Assembly (NCBI RefSeq): GCF_000299935.1
Contig: NZ_AMRL01000014.1
Span: 41,048 to 105,047, forward strand
From: Oceanibaculum indicum P24
GTDB lineage: Bacteria > Pseudomonadota > Alphaproteobacteria > Oceanibaculales > Oceanibaculaceae
Length of the DNA: 64,000 bases
Direction of reading: 5' to 3'
Shown here: piece after piece, positions 61,327 to 64,000 of the stretch
How positions within the stretch are numbered: position 1 is the stretch's first letter
Layout: every line of letters starts with the position of its first letter
Notes under the pieces: generated by a model
Seen by the model: only the letters and a program-made list of their open reading frames with translations
What the model was told of the DNA's origin: nothing
Databases searched by the model: none
Made by a program: the position numbers and the translations under genes

Positions 61327-61370
61327 CTTTGTCATGCCCGGGCTTGACCCGGGCATCCAGGGGCGGTGCA
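61327..61370. repeat. right half-repeat (type B) of the GIY-YIG cassette
   Basis: This corresponds to the left half of a type B element, TTTGTCA, hairpin GCCCGGGCTTGACCCGGGC, then ATCCAGGGGCGGTGC. The portal gene starts 49 bases later. Confidence 0.8.
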
Positions 61371-61418
61371 TGGCCGCAAGCCTCGCGGCAACCATCGACT
61401 ACTCCCGAAAGGACGCCC

Positions 61419-62729
61419 ATGCCGATCACCGATCCGCATCCCGAGCATCTGGCCGCCGCGCCGCTGTGGGCGCGGATGCGCGACTGCGCCGCCGGCGAGG
61501 ACGCGGTGAAGGCCAGGCGGCTGGAATATCTGCCGCGCCCCGGCGGGCAGAGCGAGCGCGCCTACCGCGCCTATCTCGCCCGCGCCGTCTGGTATGGCGC
61601 GACCGAGCGCACGCTGAACGGGCTGGCCGGCGCCATCTTCCGGCACCCGCCGGTGGTCGAGGCGCCGGACACGCTGGCGCGGCAGCTCGACAGCATCGCC
61701 GCCGATGGCGGCCCGTTCGAGGGGCTGGCGCAATCGGTCACGCGCGAGGCGCTGCTGGCCGGCCGCGCCGGGCTGCTGGCCGACCGTCCTGCGGAGGCCG
61801 AGGGCGATCCCTATCTGGCGCTCTATCCGGCGGAAGCGATCCTGAACTGGGAAAGTGCGCCGCTGGCCGGCCGCCAGCGCCTGACGCGGCTGGTGCTGCG
61901 CGAGGATATGGAGCGCTGCCGCGAGCTGCTGCTGGACGCCACCGGCCAATACCGCGTGCGGCTGTGGCGGCGCAAATCGCGGCAGGCGGGCGCCTACGAG
62001 ATCGCGCAAGAACACCGCCCGACCCGCGCCGGCCAACCGCTCGATGCCATCCCCTTTACCTTTGTGGGCGCGCGCAGCCTGTCGCCTGCTGTCGAGAAGC
62101 CGCCGCTGGCCGACCTCGCCGGCATGAACCTCGCGCATTACCGCAATTCAGCCGATTACGAGCAGTCGCTGTTCCTCACCGGCCAACCCACCCCCTGGAT
62201 CGCCGGACGGCTGGAGGCGCGCGAGCGCCCCACATCCATCGGCAGCGGCACGATCTGGCACCTGCCGGAGGGCTGCAGCGTCGGCATGCTGGAATTCACC
62301 GGCGCCGGACTGGAGGCGCTGCGCCAGGCGATGCTGGACAAGGAGGCGCGCATGGTGCAACTGGGCGCGCGTCTGCTGGAGGCGCCGAAGCGCGCCGCCG
62401 AGACGGCAGAAGCGGTACGGCTGCGCGGCGAGGCGGAGGCGTCCTCCCTGTCGATCCTGGCCGAGACGGTCGGGCGCGGCCTGACCCAGGCGCTGCGCCG
62501 TCTCGCCTGGTGGCAGGGGCTGGACCCGGAGTCCGTGACCATCCGGCTGAACCGCGATTTCGTCGAGGCACGGCTGGCCGCTCCCGAGATTCTGGCGCTG
62601 GTCGAGAGCTGGCAGAGGGGCGCGATCAGCCGGCACACGCTCTATGACAATCTGCGCGCAGGCGAGGTGCTGCCACCCGGCCGCGACTTCGCCGAGGAAG
62701 AATCGCTGATCGCCGCCGAAACCGCATAG
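61419..62729 (+). CDS. DUF4055 phage portal-like protein
   Basis: A 436-residue protein of the DUF4055 group, taken to be a portal relative because it follows terminase in many phages. RAYRAYLARAVWYGATERTLNGLAGAIFR and LADLAGMNLAHYRNSADYEQSLFLTGQPTPWI are characteristic. The portal ring lets DNA in and out of the capsid. AAAGGA lies upstream of the ATG at 61419. Its promoter or read-through must cross the nuclease cassette. Confidence 0.8.
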   Translation: MPITDPHPEHLAAAPLWARMRDCAAGEDAVKARRLEYLPRPGGQSERAYRAYLARAVWYGATERTLNGLAGAIFRHPPVVEAPDTLARQLDSIAADGGPFEGLAQSVTREALLAGRAGLLADRPAEAEGDPYLALYPAEAILNWESAPLAGRQRLTRLVLREDMERCRELLLDATGQYRVRLWRRKSRQAGAYEIAQEHRPTRAGQPLDAIPFTFVGARSLSPAVEKPPLADLAGMNLAHYRNSADYEQSLFLTGQPTPWIAGRLEARERPTSIGSGTIWHLPEGCSVGMLEFTGAGLEALRQAMLDKEARMVQLGARLLEAPKRAAETAEAVRLRGEAEASSLSILAETVGRGLTQALRRLAWWQGLDPESVTIRLNRDFVEARLAAPEILALVESWQRGAISRHTLYDNLRAGEVLPPGRDFAEEESLIAAETA

Positions 62730-62774
62730 GCGCAACCCTCAAAAGCATTTTCTAATACCCATACCACTGCTACT

Positions 62775-62794
62775 ATATTCGCAATAACGAATAT
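62775..62794 (+). promoter_or_regulatory. inverted repeat upstream of phage lipoprotein
   Basis: ATATTCG and CGAATAT form a perfect 7-bp inverted repeat around CAATAA in an A/T-rich stretch (62745-62800) just before the lipoprotein gene. It suggests a separate regulated promoter. Confidence 0.5.
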
Positions 62795-62809
62795 GCGGTG
62801 GGGGATAAA

Positions 62810-63721
62810 ATGAGAATTGGTGCGCTGCTGCTCGCGGCCTTTCTGCTGACCGGCTGCCAAAGCATGATGGAAAGGGCAGGCCTCGCCATCTCCGGCCCGG
62901 GTGTCGAGATCGACAATGAGACGCTGACAGGCTTCATCGACCGGCAGGACAAGGCCATCGAGCTGCTGGGGGCCCTCGCCTATGGCAAGGACAACAGCGT
63001 CACGGCGAAGCTGAAGGCCGGCACCGCCAGCGAAGAGGAATGGACGCGGACAGTCTATGCCGGCATCCATTTCGCCGATGTGCGGTGCGAGCACTACATG
63101 GAGGCGCTGTTCAAATACAACCGCACCATCCGCACCACCAGCAACCAGCTTTCCATTCTGGGCGGCGCCACCGCCGCCACGCTGGCCGCCGCGCAGGCCG
63201 CCGCGAAGGAGGTGGCGCTGACCGCCGTTGCCTTCGGCCTCGCCGTCGCCTCGCTGGATAATCTCGGAGGCAGCATCCTGTACCAGATCGAGCCCAGCAC
63301 GGTGCGCAATCTGGTGGAGGAACAGCAGGACGAATTCATGCAGCAGATCGGCACCTACGATAACCGTGTCGATGCGCTGCGCACGGTGCAGGCCTATGTC
63401 TCGCTCTGCCTGCCGACGGTGATCGAGAATGCGGTCGCCAATGCGATTAAGGCCGGCACCCAGGCCAGCGAACGCAGCAGCGACCGCTGGGGCGACATGC
63501 TGCGAACCATCGAACTGGTGGACAAGGATCTCGCCGACCGCCTGCGCACCGCACTGACCCGGACCGAGGCTGAAACCGAAACGCCTGCTGAAACCGAAAC
63601 GCCTGCCGGGCAGGGTGAAGGCCAGGAGGAGAAAGCCAAGGCCGAAGACAGCAAACCGCCCGCCCCCGGTGCACCGGCCTCCAGACGGAACTTCGTGCCC
63701 AACGTCGGCATCCAGCAATAG
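62810..63721 (+). CDS. lipoprotein of unknown function inside the prophage
   Basis: A 303-residue predicted lipoprotein (lipobox LLTGC, cysteine at residue 16 after MRIGALLLAAFLLTGC). The mature part is mostly helical, with a hydrophobic, Ala-rich stretch near residues 115-150 (LGGATAATLAAAQAAAKEVALTAVAFGLAVA). The tail is acidic with ETETPA repeats. I recognise no family. GGGGG is placed before the ATG; a GTG at 62798 is possible. Position between portal and scaffold genes, an own promoter and its own terminator mark it as a moron-like insert. Confidence 0.72.
   Translation: MRIGALLLAAFLLTGCQSMMERAGLAISGPGVEIDNETLTGFIDRQDKAIELLGALAYGKDNSVTAKLKAGTASEEEWTRTVYAGIHFADVRCEHYMEALFKYNRTIRTTSNQLSILGGATAATLAAAQAAAKEVALTAVAFGLAVASLDNLGGSILYQIEPSTVRNLVEEQQDEFMQQIGTYDNRVDALRTVQAYVSLCLPTVIENAVANAIKAGTQASERSSDRWGDMLRTIELVDKDLADRLRTALTRTEAETETPAETETPAGQGEGQEEKAKAEDSKPPAPGAPASRRNFVPNVGIQQ
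63569..63604 (+). repeat. 18-bp tandem repeat within the lipoprotein gene
   Basis: Two exact copies of GCTGAAACCGAAACGCCT encode AETETP twice in the acidic tail. Copy number could vary by slippage. Confidence 0.85.
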
Positions 63722-63765
63722 CTGACCCCGATCCCGCTGACCTGTTCCTGTTCGTCTGCCCCCTC

Positions 63766-63793
63766 GCCCGCCGGTTCTCCGGCGGGCTTTTTC
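63766..63793 (+). terminator. rho-independent terminator after the lipoprotein gene
   Basis: GCCCGCCGG pairs with CCGGCGGGC around TTCT and is followed by TTTTTC. Confidence 0.85.
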
Positions 63794-63816
63794 TTGCCCG
63801 CTTTCAGGAGAACCGC

Positions 63817-64000
63817 ATGACCGAAACCGACGATGTCGAGGCGCTGCAGACCGCGCTGGCCGAGACCCGCGCCGCCCTCGTGGAAGCGGAAAGCCGCATC
63901 GCCACGCTGGCGCTGGAGACCGCCTTCCGCGCCGCAGCACACGCCGCCGGGCTGAAGCCGGACGCCGTGGCCGAAGCGCTGGCGCTGGCCGCCGCCGGCC
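63817..64000 (+). CDS. phage protein, probable scaffold, truncated by window end
   Basis: The first 61 codons of an open frame run off the window. CAGGAG precedes the ATG. The sequence MTETDDVEALQTALAETRAALVEAESRIA and LETAFRAAAHAAGLKPDAVAEAL is acidic and coiled-coil-like, as in phage head scaffolding proteins that lie between portal and major capsid genes. The assignment rests on position and composition only. Confidence 0.6.
   Translation, partial: MTETDDVEALQTALAETRAALVEAESRIATLALETAFRAAAHAAGLKPDAVAEALALAAAG

Larger units (their letters stand above)
60958..61370. mobile_element. GIY-YIG nuclease cassette bounded by inverted half-repeats
   Basis: Two half copies of the type B repeat (60958-61000 and 61327-61370) face each other as inverted repeats of about 43 bp, with GGCACCGCCCCTGG at the left outer end and CCAGGGGCGGTGC at the right outer end. 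The nuclease gene is the only thing between them. The cassette lies between terminase and portal, which are normally adjacent. No target duplication is obvious at the ends. Confidence 0.55.
56050..64000. mobile_element. prophage, left part (continues past the window)
   Basis: A leftward repressor, rightward early genes, then small and large terminase, DUF4055 portal and a scaffold-like ORF form a normal phage module order. No integrase or attachment site is visible, so the left boundary is set by the repressor. A GNAT gene, a GIY-YIG cassette and a lipoprotein gene interrupt the packaging block, suggesting an old or accessory-loaded element. A gene-transfer-agent relative is possible because of the terminase type, but a full GTA cluster cannot be seen. 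Confidence 0.75.

Noticed and set aside
1..64000. tRNA or rRNA genes
   Set aside because: No cloverleaf with a TTCGA-type arm or conserved rRNA segment was found on either strand by eye.

Overview
The window is a contiguous piece of a GC-rich (clearly above 60 percent) bacterial chromosome. The gene content points to Alphaproteobacteria of the Rhodospirillales type: a HemP gene behind a TTGCGAAT-type Fur box, the rfaD-lgt-methyltransferase-pgeF run, CimA-type citramalate synthase, a DUF6362 phage protein, an RcGTA-like terminase, and many TGACRR-ended intergenic palindromes. This placement is inference from gene content; no rRNA or tRNA gene is visible. Almost all genes are intact and closely packed.

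Layout. 1-609: no convincing gene, with a foldable stretch that might be a small RNA. 0.6-7.6 kb: a lone periplasmic binding protein, cold-shock protein, HemP, a binding-protein/chemoreceptor pair and an MFS transporter. 7.9-17.6 kb: class I aldolase with a translationally coupled ThiE that lacks a normal start codon, D-tartrate dehydratase, a GNAT enzyme, EF-P, an inositol monophosphatase-like protein, then an OmpA-like protein and a MotA/MotB-like long-coiled-coil pair. 17.8-25.1 kb: the D-glutamate pair dgcN-dgcA, the operon rfaD-lgt-methyltransferase-pgeF, UbiK and a YbjN protein. 25.4-29.7 kb: a creatininase-like enzyme and a complete quorum-sensing module (luxR, luxI, a 70-residue ORF, cytochrome P450). 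29.7-40.5 kb: an XRE regulator, Sel1 protein, small lipoprotein, an eCIS-type DUF4157 protein with a probable cysteine-hydrolase tail, argE, proC, an oxidoreductase, an AlkA-like glycosylase, a PAS-GGDEF-EAL protein and two small exported proteins. 40.6-50.6 kb: molybdenum-cofactor genes (mobA, fdhD, moaA), an AraC regulator, two VOC proteins, a 2OG oxygenase, NAD kinase, hicAB, cimA and trmJ. 50.7-55.8 kb: a hydantoinase/oxoprolinase operon and a DUF559 nuclease. 56.0-64.0 kb: the start of a prophage (repressor, DUF6362 protein, terminases, DUF4055 portal, lipoprotein, start of a scaffold-like gene), cut off by the window end.

The most interesting non-gene signal is a dispersed family of about 100-bp paired-hairpin repeats, with eleven full copies between genes. 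Their arms vary in a compensatory way, so the hairpin rather than the sequence is conserved. Two half-copies in inverted orientation bracket a 90-residue GIY-YIG nuclease gene sitting between the phage terminase and portal genes. This looks like a small mobile cassette in which a nuclease, rather than a RAYT transposase, travels with REP-like repeats. A second repeat family lies beside the DUF559 nuclease. The DUF4157 protein with a toxin-like tail and the quorum-sensing/P450 module are the other leading candidates for new biology.
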